Shown: piece by piece, positions 43,969 to 56,877 of the stretch
Numbering within the stretch: the stretch's first letter is position 1
Layout: every line of letters begins with the position of its first letter
Origin: Tetrapyrgos nigripes
Lineage: Eukaryota > Basidiomycota > Agaricomycetes > Agaricales > Campanellaceae
Assembly: GCA_013368315.1 (NCBI GenBank)
Contig: JAACJM010000003.1
Coordinates: forward strand, 992,001-1,056,000
DNA length: 64,000 nucleotides
Direction of reading: 5' to 3'
Program-made: the position numbers and the translations under genes
Notes under the pieces: generated by a model
The model's database searches: none
What the model saw: the letters and a program-made list of their open reading frames with translations, nothing else
Told to the model about the DNA's origin: nothing

Positions 43969-46900
43969 ATGCCCTACAAGCTATCGGCAACGTTACAGTC
44001 GCATTCTTCCGATGTTTGTCTCGCCTCTGGCACCACCTTCGACGATCTCTAATCTTTACGCGCCTACAGGTACGCGCTGTCCGGTCACCCACCAATGATC
44101 TCGTTCTGTCGGCTTCCAGAGATACAACGGCCATCTCATGGCAAAGGCAGTCTGGTTCTTCACTTTTCGCGCCTGAAACAGTATTCCGACCCGGTTCTCG
44201 CTACGTGAATGCCGTAGCTTACCTCCCGCCAACAGCCGAATCCTCCAAAGGTGCGTTTGCGAGTCTTTCGGTCATGCTCAAGCTATCAAGTTCTTACCGA
44301 TGGATATTTGCAGGATATGTTGTCACAGGTGGTCAAGAGGCAATAATCAACATATTTTCTTTGTCTAATCCCAAGGACGATCCGGATTTCACCCTGCTTG
44401 GACATTCGGAAAATATCTGCGCGTTGGATGTCAGTGCAGGTGGTGCTATCATTTCAGGTTCATGGGATCGGTGCGCAACACGCTGTATTGGAAGCATTTA
44501 TCCCGCTGATCTTTCACTTCACCTCTAGTACGGCCAAAGTCTGGAAGGACTTCAGCTTGGCATATGAGCTGAAAGGTCACGAGCAGTCAGTATGGGCTGT
44601 TCTGGCAATCGATGAGGAGCAGGCATTGACTGGTTAGCTCGTTCTGGTCATCGAGACAAGAACTGTGAATCTAAAATTTGCCTGTGCTCTAGCATCCGCG
44701 GACAAAACGATAAAGCTGTGGATGCGCCAGAAACTTGTTCATACATATACAGGACATCAAGATGCTGTACGTGGCCTGGCATTGATTCCAGACCTCGGGT
44801 TCGCGTCGTGTTCAAATGACAGGTAAGTTGTAGTGTTGCCTTCTCTTCCAGACTCTGACTGAAGTCTTATTAAAGTGAAATACGCGTCTGGACATTCGGT
44901 GGCGACATAATCTATTCTCTTTCTGGGCACACTTCCTTTGTCTACAGCTTGTCTGTTCTTCCCAACGGCGACATCGTATCTGGAGGTGAAGACCGTTCAG
45001 TTCGAATATGGAAGGGTGCGTTGTATGTTGTTGTCGCGCTATTCGTTCTCTGAATCTTCATCTCACAGATGGCGAATGTTCCCAAGTTTTAATACATCCC
45101 GCAATCTCCGTCTGGGCGGTCTCAACGATGCCGAACGGTGATATTGTCACTGGCTGCAGTGATGGTGTTGTCAGAATCTTCAGTGGTTCCGAGGAGAGAT
45201 GGGCAACTGCTGCTGACCTGAAAGAGTATGAGGACCAAGTTGCTAACCAGGCCCTTCCATCTCAACAGATCGGCGACATCAAAAAGAGTGACCTTCCCGG
45301 ACTGGAAGCTTTGAACGAACCTGGTGGGTATTTACCTTGGTGTTAATGAACATCATTGACACATCCTTTTCTGTCACGTAGGGAAGAAAGCTGGAGACTA
45401 CAAAATGGTGAAGAATGGAGACAAAGTCGAGTATCATCAGGTACGATGCTATCTGTCGGTTTATCTGCCAAGGCTGAGATGTTCTCTGAAGTGGGATGCT
45501 GTCAGTTATACGTGGCAGAAAATTGGCGACGTTGTGGATGCCGTGGGTCAGAATCGGAAGCAGCTGTATCAGGGGAAAGAATACGACTACGTATTCGACG
45601 TGGAAATGGATGACAAGCGCTCGCTCAAGCTCCCGTACAATGCAAATGGTGCGTTTGCCAGTCCTACGCCTAGTCATTCCTCTGGTTCTGACTTCTCGGC
45701 AAAAATACGATAGAGAACCCATATGCTGCCGCGGAACGTTTCCTGCAGAGCAACGACTTGCCAATGCATCATATAGACGAAGTCGCTGGTTTTATTGAAA
45801 AGAACACTTCTGGTGTCAATCTCGGTTCAGGTAGCGAAGAATATGTTGATCCTTTCACAGGCAAGTTGTGATGATTATCCCCTTTCGAAGTACTGGAAAT
45901 GACCTTTGTCCACGTCCATAGGCGCTTCACGATACAGAAGCGGCCCTGCATCAGTTCCGACAGGATCAACAGCACCTTCGTCTACTTACGTTGATCCCTT
46001 CACCGGTCATTCGCGGTATACTACTGCTAGCAGCATATCAGGAGCTACTCCTTCTGTTAATACGCAGCCATCATCACAACCTCCGGCGCCTAGCACCTCG
46101 AAACTCATACCGATGGTACATTCCTGTCTTCTCATCTCAGCAGTTTCTCTGACTCTTTCAAACAGGCAAACCCCAGTCTCTTCAAGCAAGTTAGCGTACC
46201 TCGCATGCGAGACAAGATCTTCCAATTTGACGAGCACTTACGGAACGAGATCGTCTGCAGCACTCCGTCCGTTCCTCTATGTCGGTACTGATCAGTCTTT
46301 TATAGTCCACCTCATCGCTTGCTATGTATCCTGAGGAGACGAACTCCTTTGAGACCATCTTTGTCTATGTGGCATCTGTTCTCGACAATACTGCCGCGTC
46401 GTTACCGACAGTTGCGGACATCGATGCAGTCATTCAAGTGTTAGAACGCTGGCCTAGCGGTACACGTTTCCCAAGTGGGTGGTTCAGCTTCCCTGAATGA
46501 AAGACCATTTCTGATATAGTTTATCTCAACTGCTCTAGTCATTGATCTTGCCCGCCTCATAACCGCGTTCTGTCCCAGTACCTTTGAGGCGACATCTGGC
46601 CTCAGGTCCAGATTTTTTAGTACCTTGTTCAAAGCTGCCGAATGGGACATGCCTTGGACACCTCCCATTCCCAAAGCCAGAGAAACTAACATCATGATCG
46701 TGCTAAGGGCGGTAGCAAATGTATTCCAGGACGGCGTCGACCTTGATGGTACCTGGCTTGCGGAGGTATGTCTTTGCCATTACATGCTTCTAGGGCTCAT
46801 AATTGAATTTTCTGCTATTTCACTAGATCTTTCAAGCTCTGGAGCAAATGCCTTTTGAAGCATTAGTCAAGTCGCAACGATTAGCATTGGCTACTATACT

Positions 46901-47354
46901 TTTCAAGTATGTGTACCATTCTTTCTAAATTTTGTCATTTGACATTGTTCTGCAGCATGTCCTCCGTCAGCTTACGGAAAGCATTTGAACCACAATTGCG
47001 GAACCAGCACCTGGATCTGTCATTGCGTGTATGTTGTTAACCCTATATCGTTCTCCCGTCCATTGAGCATGTCTAATTCGGTGACAGGTTTTGCGAGGAG
47101 AGTCTGAAGATTCGCAAACCACTTATCGTACCTTGGCTGGACTAGGCAACGTGGTGAGTCATTTTCCTTCATCAACTACCTCAGCAACGCCATAACGTTG
47201 TTCCTCTGTTTGATAGCTCTATGCCGCTCGATCAAAAGGACCTGCTCTCGAATCCACTCAGTTACAGAGCATCATTGAGGGTATTTCTGCTGTACCTCCA
47301 GGATTTAGGCAAGATATTGAGGGCCTTGCCCTTGAAGTGCAGTCTCTGCTGTAG
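43969..47354 (+). CDS. DOA1: Doa1/Ufd3 (PLAA) ubiquitin-binding WD40 protein
   Basis: Start MPYKLSATLQSHSSD at 43,969. The WD40 propeller occupies the first half: LVLSASRDTTAISWQRQ, then GHSENICALDVSAGG, DKTIKLWMRQKLVHTYTGHQ, GHTSFVYSLSVLPNGDIVSG and ISVWAVSTMPNGDIVTG. A PFU ubiquitin-binding domain follows (GDYKMVKNGDKVEYHQWDA..., YDYVFDVEMDD; about 45,395-45,650), then a linker with two YVDPFTG repeats. The C-terminal PUL armadillo domain (about 46,190-47,354) has FKAAEWDMPW, FNMSS and TLAGLGN. In yeast Doa1 binds Cdc48 through PUL and maintains free ubiquitin pools. Exons are interrupted by many short introns; I saw no disabling change. Confidence 0.88.
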
Positions 47355-47689
47355 CAACGATAACCGGTGTAACAAAAGATGTATGTCTCTAGCCACGTAT
47401 GTATGTACATATGTAAATATCTTTTGTCCTTCTTTTGGGCGTTGGTGTTCGATTTCTTCTCGTTTTACACTGGCTATATTGACTTTCCACATGTCACAAC
47501 AGTACACTGAACAGTAACAACTTTAGGGCTTTGGGCTTGCAGAAGGACTTCTTTCTCGATAGGAGTAGTATGTGAAAAGTACAGACTTCGTTCGAATAGT
47601 GTAAAAAGTAGAATGTATGATTGGGCAATGAATGATACGAAGATAGAGCAGACACTTTGCAATGCTGACCGGATGATCAGACGTGTATT

Positions 47690-49650
47690 TTACATGGTGT
47701 AAAACTCTCTAGCACGTCGGATATTTTGAAGGAAACGAAATGTGGAGCCTAATGAACCACCCAACAATGAGAATCCGGTGAACATGATGAGAGGACCCTG
47801 ACGCAAGAACAAGACTCAGTACAAAGCTCAAGATCAAACTGAAAAGTTCATTACATAGCCTTGAACGCCATAAGCGAAACTTGTCTTGCCAGTCAAATAC
47901 CAGGGATGAAGGAGACCGGAGGCTACAGGCGCTGATAATATACCTGCCAGTCCTTTGGCTATAGAGTATTTTCGGAATGAACCAATCCAGACGTAGAAGC
48001 AAGAGACATCGAAATCTGCTCACCAACCATGAAGAAACCCATCAAATTAGACGTCTGAGTCGGGTCGTCGACAGCTGATGCGGAAATGCATCTTGGCCAC
48101 ATGGCAGTCCAACCCAAGGCCATGAATCCGTAGACGCAGGAAAAGGCAAGCAGTGGGCCCAAACCTCCCGTGAGGCCCCAGAGCAGGAATACTGAAAGGG
48201 AGGAGCATAGAGAGGAAATCAGGATAGACCGAGTAAGGTTTCGATCAGAGAGCCAGCCGAAGAAGACCTGGCCAGGTGCAGACGCGCCTAGACAAGGCAT
48301 ATGAGGAAAACGAACGCTGAAAGGACTAGATGCACATACCATTTACGAGAGCAACAGCTAGAGTCCCTGTCGCGGAGCTCATTTGAATATCAGAAGCAAA
48401 TGCTGGAGAAAACATCGAATAAGCTCAGTAGCGCTGGACCGGATATCCACAACAGGACATACTGGGAAGATACAACGTTGGAATGAAACTTCCGAATCCT
48501 TGAAGCAGAGACGAAATGAGGAAGACCCAGAGTACCACGTTGTACAGAGCTTGCGTGTCAAGAGATCTCGTGTTTACGGCCTGGGCAACCGGGAGTCGTC
48601 CTTTGCAGTAAGGGAAACAAGGCGCTATAATCGATAGGAAAGCAATTGCCTAAAATGATGTACGTGGTGGTGGTGGGTAAACACAGCCGCGAAGATAACG
48701 AAAAGTGAAGTCAGGCGCACCGAAGCAATCAGTGTAGTTTTATGGCCATATCTATCCAATAGGGCCTGGGTAAGAAATGGGACCACGACGCCTCCGATCC
48801 CTAATTCCAAATTGAGGGTCTAACTCAAGCCCAAGAAAAACATGTGGAGACATACCAGTGCCCGAAAACATGACCCCGTTCGCCTGAAGGTCAACACGTT
48901 AGTCACAGTGTTGTTACCTTAATGGCCTATAACGGTAGACGCACCAATCCCCTTTTTTCGGAGAACCATTCAAAACAGTAGGTCATGTTTGGAAAGTACA
49001 GAAGACCTGAGTGAGGAAAATCCCTGTCAACAGCAAGTGCATGACGAGATAAAGAGAGTTCTCACTTCCACCGAGAGAATAGATAGCACCTTGCGTTAGC
49101 ATGAGGTGCCACGGTTTGGTTGCAAATGCTGCAGCGAGCAGTCCCGTCGCACATAGAAGCATTCCCAGGACCATGGTCATTCGTTTGTACCCGGGAAATC
49201 GGTTGACTAGGTAAAGGACAAAAGGGGCGGATAAATAGAGCAGACCGGTCGATATTGAACCGACGACAGCGAGAGTGTTTGTAGAAACGTCAGGAAAGAT
49301 GTGGGTGGTGTAGTAGTTGAGGTAAACCCCGTATGAGAAGGGAAAGGACCTGAAGCAATTCCAAATTTAACAGAGACAGCTTAACATTATTTTTGCGATT
49401 CTTACCAGACGATTAGTTCCACCCAGAACGCACTGGCAAGCCACGCATACGCATGAAATCCACCGTCCTAGTCAGAGTATGTTCATTTTGAATGCGTTGT
49501 TCAATGCAAAAAAAAGCGCACCATTGGGGGTAAGGCTACAACGTTTTCAGGCTCTGCCAAAAGAGATGGTATAGACGAACTTAGGGTTGGTTGAGCAGTG
49601 GCTGTTCTGACTTGCACATCCTGTAGGAAAGCGGAAAATTTGTCTTGGTG
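47690..49650 (-). CDS. MFS transporter, monocarboxylate-porter type, copy 1
   Basis: Many short exons on the minus strand. Readable pieces: DGGFHAYAWLASAFWVELIVW, SYGVYLNYYTTHIFPDVS, VVGSISTGLLYLSAPFVLYL, ALLDRYGHKTTLIASV, KGRLPVAQAVNTRSLD, GQVFFGWLSDRNLTRSI, LLAFSCVYGFMALGWTAMWPR and SGLLHPWYLTGKTSFAYGVQGY. About 12 hydrophobic segments and GWLSDR (MFS loop motif) support MFS. The layout with an acidic N-terminus before D-G-G-F-x-A-Y-A is that of fungal MCT-like porters. The first exon and start are unclear (somewhere 49,600-49,780). Substrate unknown. The next gene is its tandem paralogue. Confidence 0.8.
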
Positions 49651-50140
49651 AAGGAAGAAATGAAGAAAACTCGACGTCGGCCTACGGTTGCACTGTTACG
49701 CGTCGAAATCTTGTCAAATCTAATACGTGAAGTCAATGGCTGGGGGATACCAAAGTCCTCGAGCTTCATGCTTACTCCAACGATCTTTGGTCCTCGACCT
49801 TTCGGTCCTGTGACATGGGGGCGAGCTCGATATCTGTTGTGGAAGTTGACATTGTCGATTAGAGAAATTGATATGACTCGAGTTCTCAGATTTGAAATAT
49901 TTATACGGCTCGTCTAAGTTCTTCCCCTTTTGACCTAATAATGAACGTTGGGAAAATACGTGTTGGCTAGTGCAGCAAACATGAGTCGGTTTGCACTAAC
50001 CGAAGTCGAGTAAATTATAGTGCCGGAACTCGGTTGTAGGTCAAGAAAAAGATTGGACATCACGAATTTCTAAGAGAGGATGCTACTCTCAGATGTTTCA
50101 CGCTTCCGAGAACGCCCTGACAGGTCCACTTCTGCACTCA

Positions 50141-52124
50141 CTATTCCCTGATCCTCCTAATCCGTAAGGCCGCCTTCCCGACGAGACGAAATCCTGAACC
50201 CAAAGAACTCAATAACAACGTCGTTCCTGTAAACATTATCAGAGGGCCCTGTGGGTGCATATGGTGATCAGCATATAAATTAATTTGTCAGTATTCAGGA
50301 AGGCACGCACATAACCCTGGACGCCATAAGCGCCTGAATTTGCCTTATTTGTAAAATACCAAGGATGCATGAGTCCAGAAGCAATGGGAGCTGAAAGGAC
50401 ACTACCCAGTCCTTTGCCTTTAGGAAGAAAAAAGGTTACATTAGTTCTATAATATCGTAACAGGGATATACGAAAGCTTGATGCTTGCTTACCAGCAACA
50501 AAAAATGCCATCAGAGATGAAGCCTGGAAAGGATCATCTGTTGCGCTTGCTGTCACGAATCTTGACCAAAGCGCAGGCCAACTTAAAGTCGTAAACCCAT
50601 AAACGCAAGAAAACGCGAGAAGTGGACCAATTGTGATTGCCAGACCCCAAAGAAGAAAGACCGAGAGTGCTGAAGTCAAGGAGATGAGGAGAATGGACCA
50701 GCTCAAATGTCGGTCTGAGAGCCAACCAAAGAAGACTAAACCCGGCGCAGAGACACCTATTAAGTAGACTTGATGAGCATGCTATGTACTGGAGCAAAGA
50801 GAAGAACCCAGGCCTGACCATTCATGAAAGCGATTGCCAGCGTTCCCGACGTAGCGCTGAGATGGATATCCGAGGCAAAAGCTGACGGAAGCAGAAAAGT
50901 CGAAACCTTTCAGTTCTGTAAACGAGAGTCGAAAGCTCAAAGCTTACTAGGAATATACAACGACGGGAAGAAGCTTCCCAACGCTTGAAACAAATTTGCG
51001 ACGAAAAGAATCCAAAAGGCACTCTGATAGAGAAGCCGCAGGTCGAGAGAACGCGTGTTGACAGCCTGCGCGACGGGTAATCGTCCTTTCAAATAAGGGA
51101 GGCAAGGTGCTACTGTGACCAGAGTACCCACGGCCTGAAAAGTATTGATGAACAAGAATGACAGTGCTTACGGAGAACCTACCCATGCGATGAGAGTAGT
51201 TCTGGGTCCGTATCTGTCTAGCAAGGCTTGAGCAATTATGGGGGTAAGAACTCCTCCGATGCCTGAAGAATTGTATGAGCAAATCTCAAAGCTAGTGAAT
51301 TTGAGAACTGACTGGTTCCAGAGAATATGACCCCGTTTGCCTGAACGAAGAGGTGTTTCAGTATTGTTGCTCCAAAACTGCGGGTAAGGATGAGCACGTA
51401 CAAGTCCCTTCCTCTCAGAGAACCATTCAAAAGTATAGGTCATGGTTGGGAAATAAAGCAAGCCTGCCAATAGCATGAATAAAAATTTAGTCAAACAACG
51501 CCAGTCTGTAATCTCAGAGGAACACCCACTACCACCGATTGCATAAATCACCCCTTGTGTCAATATAAGCTGCCACGGTTCTCTAGCAAACGCTGCTCCC
51601 AGTAATCCTCCCAAGCACAGAAATAATCCAACTAGCATGGCTTTTCGCTTGTACCATGGAAACCGGTTAAGGAGTGGTAATACGACAGGAGAGGACAGGT
51701 ACATGAGCCCCGACGATATAGATCCTACGGCTGCTAGTATGCTCTGAGAAGCTTGTGGAAAGGTATGAGTGGAGTAGTAGTTGAGAAAAACACCATAGGA
51801 CAAAGGGAGAGACCTGATGAGAAGGTGATCAGCGATAGAGCACAAAGAAGTGGACTGGAAAGTTTACCAGACGAGCAGTTCGACGAAGAACGCGCTGGCG
51901 AGATATGCATATGCGTGGAACCCTCTATCCTAGAAAAAGCAAGACATGCGATGGAAATGAAAGCTCATCGTTACCACTGGAGGTAGAGAAACAGCATCTG
52001 CGGGCTCGTCGAGTTCGATTATGGATGCTGATGTTCCTTCTTGTAATGCATTTGCAGACTCTGAAGTTGAAAACTCTTCGACTCGATTTGCTAGTCCATC
52101 TCCCTGCAAATCGTTGGCAGACAC
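50141..52124 (-). CDS. MFS transporter, monocarboxylate-porter type, copy 2
   Basis: Paralogue of the preceding gene in the same orientation. Pieces: VSLPPV then DRGFHAYAYLASAFFVELLVW, SYGVFLNYYSTHTFPQAS, VVLPLLNRFPWYKRKAMLVG, QALLDRYGPRTTLIAW, KGRLPVAQAVNTRSLDLRL, GLVFFGWLSDRHLSWSI, LLAFSCVYGFTTLSWPALWSR and SGLMHPWYFTNKANSGAYGV. The end (RIRRIRE, stop at 50,141) aligns with the end of copy 1. The frame upstream of about 52,110 has no ATG in good context, so the true start may be an upstream exon. Divergent from the phosphatase gene at 52,851. A tandem duplication of a plasma-membrane porter is the simplest reading. Confidence 0.8.
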
Positions 52125-52850
52125 GCCTCGTCAGCAATGAGCGTTTGATATGAAGACTGCAGGATACAAACGACGCTAGATTTGCTTGCGCTCGGCGTAA
52201 AGTTGTTGGCAATGGATGGGCTGTTTTGAACTCTGTTTGCCGATGCCAGTGTTGAGAAGGCAAAGCGAAGAAATTATGCAATTGCTGAATCACTCACCGA
52301 CGGTGGGCACTATCTGACTCCTGGACCACGCGACCGAGCTCTACGAGCTCCAGGTTCTCTTCGGAGCACGACATTAGAGCTACTTTCCGCAATTGCAAGT
52401 TGCAGCGATTGTTGTCAGACCACAAGTGCCGAAGGTAATTTACTGGTTGGGCACAAACGAGCTCGGATATCATATCAAAGTGGTTTCATCTGAAAGTAAT
52501 GTATGGTGTACAAGGAAGTCTGCTAATCCAAAGGAGACCCGTTACTTATCAGTCTTACTGTACGTCGGCAAATGAAGAAATTCAATTGATCATGAGTAAT
52601 GAAACTATATGAACATTGAAGGTCAAGTCTAGGTCTGTAGTATATATCGACGGAGAAGAAGGCTCAAAGAGAACTAGGGTCTTTTCGCACCACAACTCAG
52701 ACCAATATGAGGTGCTCAACGACCGAGGACGAGAAAAAAACTTGAGTGTAAAGCCGGCCCGTCGAAGCGAGGGTACCGGTAGTCGGAGACTACTGACTAG
52801 GCTGGTCGTGGTAACACTACCTTCTCCGCATCTCCCTTGCACACTCGATT

Positions 52851-53765
52851 ATGTCGGTAGTGAGGATCCACATCGTCCGGCATGGAGAAACGAACGAGAA
52901 CCGGGTGGGTGTCTGAACCTGTCGCTGTACATACAACCTGGCCATGTATTGGCACCTGCTATAAAATACTGATACAAGGGATAGGCTGGCATAATCCAAG
53001 GTCATAGAGACACACTATTGAACGATGGCAAGGCTTTTCGTTCAAGCGATCTACCCATATCTAATCTTCAACGAAGTCGGAAAAGCACAGGCCAAGCAGG
53101 TAGCCGAGGCCCTTGCAGACGTCAACTTCGGTGTGGCTTACTCTAGTGACCTAATGCGAGCTGCGGAGGTGGGTACCAGTAGACATAGGTCTATTTATCG
53201 GAGGTCAATGAAAATGCGTTTGTCATGGCAGACGGCTGAGACGATCATGGAAAAGCATAAAGGAACCCAACTCATCAAAACCAAGGATCTTCGGGAAAGA
53301 GTGCGTAGCTTGGGCCACTTGACTGACCCACTGACGATATTATTATCATCTCTGCAGTGCTTGGGGAAGTTGGAAGGAAAGCGTCTATCCGCAAGGAGGA
53401 ATATCACTGGTGTGGATGAGACGGCAGAAAGTGTTGAAGCGTTCACTCGTCGCACTATGGCCTGGTGGGATACCCAGATTGTGAACGGATTGGTTCGTAA
53501 GTTGGACCAGCCGACCAAGGACCCCCTGCAAGTCCTTTTGGTATCTCATGGTGGCTTCATCAGTGGACTGGTGAAGATGCTTATCAACAGTGGAAGGGTC
53601 CAGCCCTCTAACGAACCTATCGCCAACTGGACGTGTTACAATGTGTCTATAACAACGATAGAACTAGAGCAGACTGGGAATGGGCGCCTGTTGAAGTATT
53701 CGGACATTTCTCACTTAGATTCGTCGCGATTGGTACAGGCCAACGCCGACACATTTGTTGCATAG
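52851..53765 (+). CDS. Histidine phosphatase, phosphoglycerate-mutase family
   Basis: Exon 1 (52851-52904) gives MSVVRIHIVRHGETNENR with the catalytic RHGE signature. Exon 2 (52985-53027) gives AGIIQGHRDTLLND. A 49-nt intron 53,028-53,076 has a GC donor (gcaagg...aacgaag), after which VGKAQAKQVAEAL continues. Further exons carry the partner histidine in LLVSHGGFISGLV and end TFVA at 53,765. RHG near the N-terminus and SHGG near the C-terminus define the branch-1 histidine acid phosphatases (fructose-2,6-bisphosphatase/TIGAR-like or broad-specificity). The substrate cannot be told. No signal peptide: cytosolic. Confidence 0.8.
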
Positions 53766-53965
53766 GATAGAATTTGAATTCGTGCAGCCAAGTGATAAAG
53801 GTCTTGGCGTCTGACTCAGTCCTACAGCAGCCTACAGCCAAGACATACGTACAATACACGATGCGGCCCCTTGGCAATTTTGACGCCGGGTTGCCTAATA
53901 TGGAATTTAACAGCTTTCTATACAAAAAGGGGTGTACAGAACTCAACCTTCAACTTTTATCCCGT

Positions 53966-56034
53966 ATGTCGTCGCCGTCAGAACATTCTCCTCTGCTTCC
54001 AAATGGCGCGAATCATCCTTCAGATTCTTCCTTCCTTTCAAGAGCTAGAGCAGCTATAAAAGCAGAAAATGAACCATCATACATCAACTCCTTCAAATTT
54101 TTCGTGTTTGGATCATGGCTCAATATCCTCCTTATTTTCCTTCCTCTGAGTTTCCTATCCCACCATCTCAACTGGGATGCAGCCCTTCGTTTTTCTTTCA
54201 GTTTTATTGCAATCATTCCCCTTGCAAAGGTTCGGTATTCCATTTGCCACCTCAACATGCGCTGACGCTCCGGCTATATCAACCTTCAGCTTCTTGGTAC
54301 TGCGACCGAACAGATGTCGGGAAAGTTGGGTCAGACGTTAGCTGGTCTCATGAACGCGTCTTTTGGAAATGCAGTTGAAATTATTGTCGGAATTGCTGCT
54401 TTGTTTCAAGGTGCGCGAGTTTCTGCGTGTTATTTGGTCCGACATAACGATTGACGAATTCTTGTCTTTGTTCTTTGATCCTAATCAGATCAACTCGTTA
54501 TCGTACAGAACTCAGTATGTCTTAAGCACTAGGCCGCTCATAACTCACTCACTTTGTCTCAAAGATGCTTGGTTCTATCTTGTCTAATATTCTGCTAGTG
54601 CTGGGGTGTTCTTTCATTGGAGGTGGGTTTCTGTCATACTTCCTTTTCTCGTTGACCTTGCACAATGCGCGCGCAGTCACTCTAAGCGCCCGATGTTTCA
54701 CACTCGCCAGAATACTAATGTCTTCTCACAGCTGGAACAAGAGAGCGAGAGAGTAACTTCCAAGTCACTGCAGCGCAAGCGTGAGTTGGTACATATTTTG
54801 CTGTCTATGTGATTTCTGACATTGCACTTCACTCCAGTTCAAGTTCCGTGCGTCAAGCCATTATCTGACTAACAATGTCCTTCAAACTGACTGCTGTGTA
54901 GTTGATGACTCTGGCCTGCATCACCCTCATCATTCCTGCTGCCTACAACACTCTGAAAGGCAATAGCAGCGTCCCGGCTTCGACAATCCCCAGTGACGGC
55001 GTCCGAACTGGTATTAATCCAGACCGATTCGATGGTCTCCTGGTGATTTCTCGGGGAACTGCTGTGCTCCTCTTGGGCGTGTATATCTTGTATTTGTACT
55101 TCCAGGTACGCGCCAAACTTTCATTTGCGTGGGCCAAGTGCTAATTAATCATTTGCGTTCCTTCTTATGAAATAGCTCAGATCCCATTCGTATCTCTTCC
55201 AAGCTCAAGATGAAGGTGACCTCGAAGAAGCCGAGATGAACCTCGTTTCTGCTGGTGTTGCGTGCGTGTCAGAGTCCGTTACTGCCGACAAGATGATACT
55301 GACGTGTATTCCGACAGACTCGCTGCCGTGACCGTCATCACTTCCTTCTGCGCTGATTACCGTGCGTACTCATTCCCCATTCGGCCATGTAGTCCATTCC
55401 ATTAACCATTCATACACACAGTCGTCGCATCAATCGAGGAATTCGCTGACAGATATCACATCCCCAAACCTTTCATTGGATTGATTTTATTGCCTATCGT
55501 CGCCAATGCAGCGGAGCATGTAACATCTGTGTGGATGGCAATGAAAGGTCAGATGGAACTGACCATTGGAATTTGTGTCGGAAGTTCTATCGTGAGCTCC
55601 AGTTCCATTATTGTAATTTATCACTATTGACTGAGTGACCTTTTTCTTTAGCAAATCGCTACCTTTGTGGTTCCTTTGCTTGTCATTATTGGTTGGATGT
55701 GAGTGTCAATGTCATAGTCGGAGCTCTTCACTGATGCTGTCTCTACTCAAGGTCACACCACGAGCTTACTCTCTTCTTTGCCAACTTTGAGGTGCGTTGT
55801 GTTGTTTCTGGTTGAACAGTGAGCTGTAGAGCTGACGATCATAAACTCAGACAATCACCTTTTTCGCCTCCGTATTCCTGGTCAACACCCTTATACAAGA
55901 CGGGAAATCCAACTACATGGAAGGAGTGATGCTCATCACGTTGTACCTCGTTATTGCTCTTGCTTGTGAGTGGCTTTTTGATACCTATCTTCTTTTGACT
56001 TCAGCTAAATATCCACCTAGTCTGGGTCTCGTAA
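53966..56034 (+). CDS. VCX1: Vacuolar Ca2+/H+ exchanger (CAX family)
   Basis: Start MSSPSEHSPLLPNGANHPSD, with an acidic dileucine-like EHSPLL that could serve vacuolar sorting. Many short exons follow. The first half repeat has GLMNASFGNAVEIIVGIAAL and SMLGSILSNILLVLG. The second has LLPIVANAAEHVTSVWMAMK and GICVGSSIQIATFVVPLLV, the paired GNxxE / NxxEH signatures of CAX antiporters. It ends LAFWVS with TAA at 56,032. Known role: proton-driven calcium uptake into the vacuole. Size and roughly 11 membrane segments fit the family. Convergent with FES1. Confidence 0.9.
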
Positions 56035-56877
56035 ATTATCAACACGGATAGAAAGTGCCCCAGGCATCTATTTTAGACACCCTGTTTAATTACTCCTTCA
56101 ACACGAATACTTTCATTCCCCCTGCGCTACCTCCCGTCTGTCAACCTTACGCGTTTTTCTAACATCATGAACATTTTTCCAATATGCTCCCTTGCCCTCG
56201 GAATTCTGTATCAGTTTCAGTCCTACTTTTCTGCTGTTTACTTGCCTGCGTCTGATGCGTCTGTGCCGTTCTTCATCTCCGTTGTCGATTTCTTGTTTCT
56301 TGTTTGCGAGGCCATGATCAAAACGCCTCAGTGTCTGCTTTGCTCTCTGTTCAGCGTCACCTGGCATTCATCCATACGTTCTTGAAGCCGTCATTATACC
56401 AACAAATCCATACATACTCACAGATATATTTTATTTTAGCTAGTGTACAGAACCCAAGACTAGTATACTGCTTATAGCTACACACCAACATGTTGGGAAC
56501 TGAAACTCTGGTTGGCTGCATAGATTCATCTCGGACACTGATCAGATATGCTTTCAGCAGCCAATGGGCATCTCGTCTACATCCAGTGCCGTATATCGCG
56601 TCGGTGTTTTGCCCTATAACATGTTCTGTACGGTATTGGAAAGACACATGTTTGCGGAATTACGGAAATATGAACCAGAATTGAAGCGAAATCTAGTCGA
56701 GATGTATTCTGCAGCTGACACTCGTTTGGTCATGGTCATCCTCGAGGGTAAGAGTTAGCTTATCTTTCAGGTACCAGTCAGGATATCGATTTTTCTCTGC
56801 ACTCCAGCCACTCCATCACTAGCGATACATCATTATCTATACATACATTGTATACTTGTGCGTACAGTCTAGAAAAT
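56035..56877. other. Intergenic between convergent VCX1 and FES1
   Basis: Probably the two 3' untranslated regions. A plus-strand frame 56,564-56,758 (VLERHMFAELRKYEPELKRN) reads like protein but has no start context or neighbours that extend it; I do not call it a gene. Confidence 0.45.

Noticed and set aside
56564..56758. Small gene MGISSTSSAVYRVGVL...
   Set aside because: No upstream exon, lies in the 3' space of two convergent genes, and no recognisable family.
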